Shown: one piece after another, positions 63,600-64,000 of the stretch
How the letters are laid out: the number at the start of each line of letters is the position of its first letter
How positions within the stretch are numbered: the first letter of the stretch is position 1
Source: Seriola aureovittata
Taxonomy: Eukaryota; Chordata; Actinopteri; Carangiformes; Carangidae
Direction of reading: 5' to 3'
DNA: 64,000 nt
Assembly: GCF_021018895.1 (NCBI RefSeq)
Contig: NC_079364.1
Location: 18,684,885-18,748,884 of the forward strand
Position numbers and translations under genes: made by a program
Notes under the pieces: generated by a model
The model's database searches: none
The model's input: only the letters and a program-made list of their open reading frames with translations
What the model was told of the DNA's origin: nothing

Positions 63600-64000
63600 C
63601 GGGTGATGATACAGATGGTGAGTGGATGAATTACAGTCCAGAGCCGTACAGGCCGATGACAGCAGGAATGAAACGACCTGCAGAAGCATTCCTCCCTGTA
63701 GCGGGACAGGAGCAGTCTGCTGCTCGGCGCACTCCTCTGTCCCTCTATTATTTGGTAGAGTGGATGGGACTTGTTCTTCATGATTGCTGACACATCCACC
63801 GGCATCCGCCTCTCTGCCACCATCTCCACTGTGTCCAGTTTCTTCCCCAGGACTGAGCCGGCCTTTCTGATGATCTTGTTCAGTCTGTCGGTGTCTTTGG
63901 CTGCGATACTGCTGAACCAGCACACAACCACATAAAAGACACCACAGACTGATAGAACGTCCGGAGCAACTGTCCTCTCACACCAACGGACCTCAGCCTC
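63600..64000 (-). mobile_element. LINE (non-LTR retrotransposon) 3' ORF fragment, broken
   Basis: On the minus strand the sequence encodes the conserved tail following the reverse transcriptase of a Jockey/Rex-type LINE: an LLRTFYQSVV-like block, VVCW, a DRLNKIIRKAGSVLGKKL block, VAERRM and an HPLYQI block. The upstream block is in a different frame from VVCW, so at least one frameshift is present. The rest of the element would lie beyond the right edge. Confidence 0.8.

Noticed and set aside
63522..63923. Second long minus-strand frame at the right edge
   Set aside because: Out-of-frame shadow of the LINE fragment, whose meaningful frame is 63575-63931.

Overview
The window looks like the nuclear genome of a ray-finned fish, probably a percomorph teleost. 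It has GT-AG introns, very dense (CA)n/(GT)n microsatellites, a tRNA-derived SINE of a type common in teleosts, and several short inverted-repeat elements that I recognise from teleost genomes. There is no operon-like layout and no bacterial feature.

Main gene. One large gene fills about 11.0-45.0 kb on the minus strand. I assembled 20 coding exons by hand. Every junction is GT-AG and the reading phase closes from the first to the last exon, giving 2417 codons and a stop. The product is a single-pass type I membrane protein of the KIAA1549 family, and its C-terminal half matches KIAA1549L rather than KIAA1549. From N to C it has: a 4.15-kb exon coding a mucin-like Ser/Thr-rich ectodomain; three SEA-like units, each coded by an exon pair with phases 1-0-1; one transmembrane helix; and a long cytoplasmic tail with basic, His/Gln-rich and SH3-ligand-like proline segments. 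The exon for the start codon and signal peptide was not found; it is either far upstream in the 45-64 kb stretch or beyond the window.

Left flank (1-10.4 kb). Mostly unremarkable AT-rich sequence with a long CA repeat at 4.2 kb. At 4.8-6.7 kb on the minus strand there is a chain of small phase-compatible exon candidates that may be a separate small gene downstream of kiaa1549l. I do not recognise its product.

Right flank (45-64 kb). This is intron 1 or upstream DNA of kiaa1549l. I see no convincing gene, but it is rich in mobile elements: a TIR element 65 bp upstream of the giant exon, another near 49.1 kb, a dispersed repeat at 50 kb, a three-level nested set at 54.3-55.5 kb, a SINE with a perfect 15-bp target-site duplication at 62.8 kb, a dispersed repeat whose second copy lies at 6.8 kb, a long hairpin, and the 3' end of a LINE running off the window.

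Most notable are the three-fold SEA-like exon-pair duplication, with protease-site signals only in the membrane-proximal unit, and a 36-bp in-frame microexon just inside the membrane with a CA repeat upstream of its acceptor.
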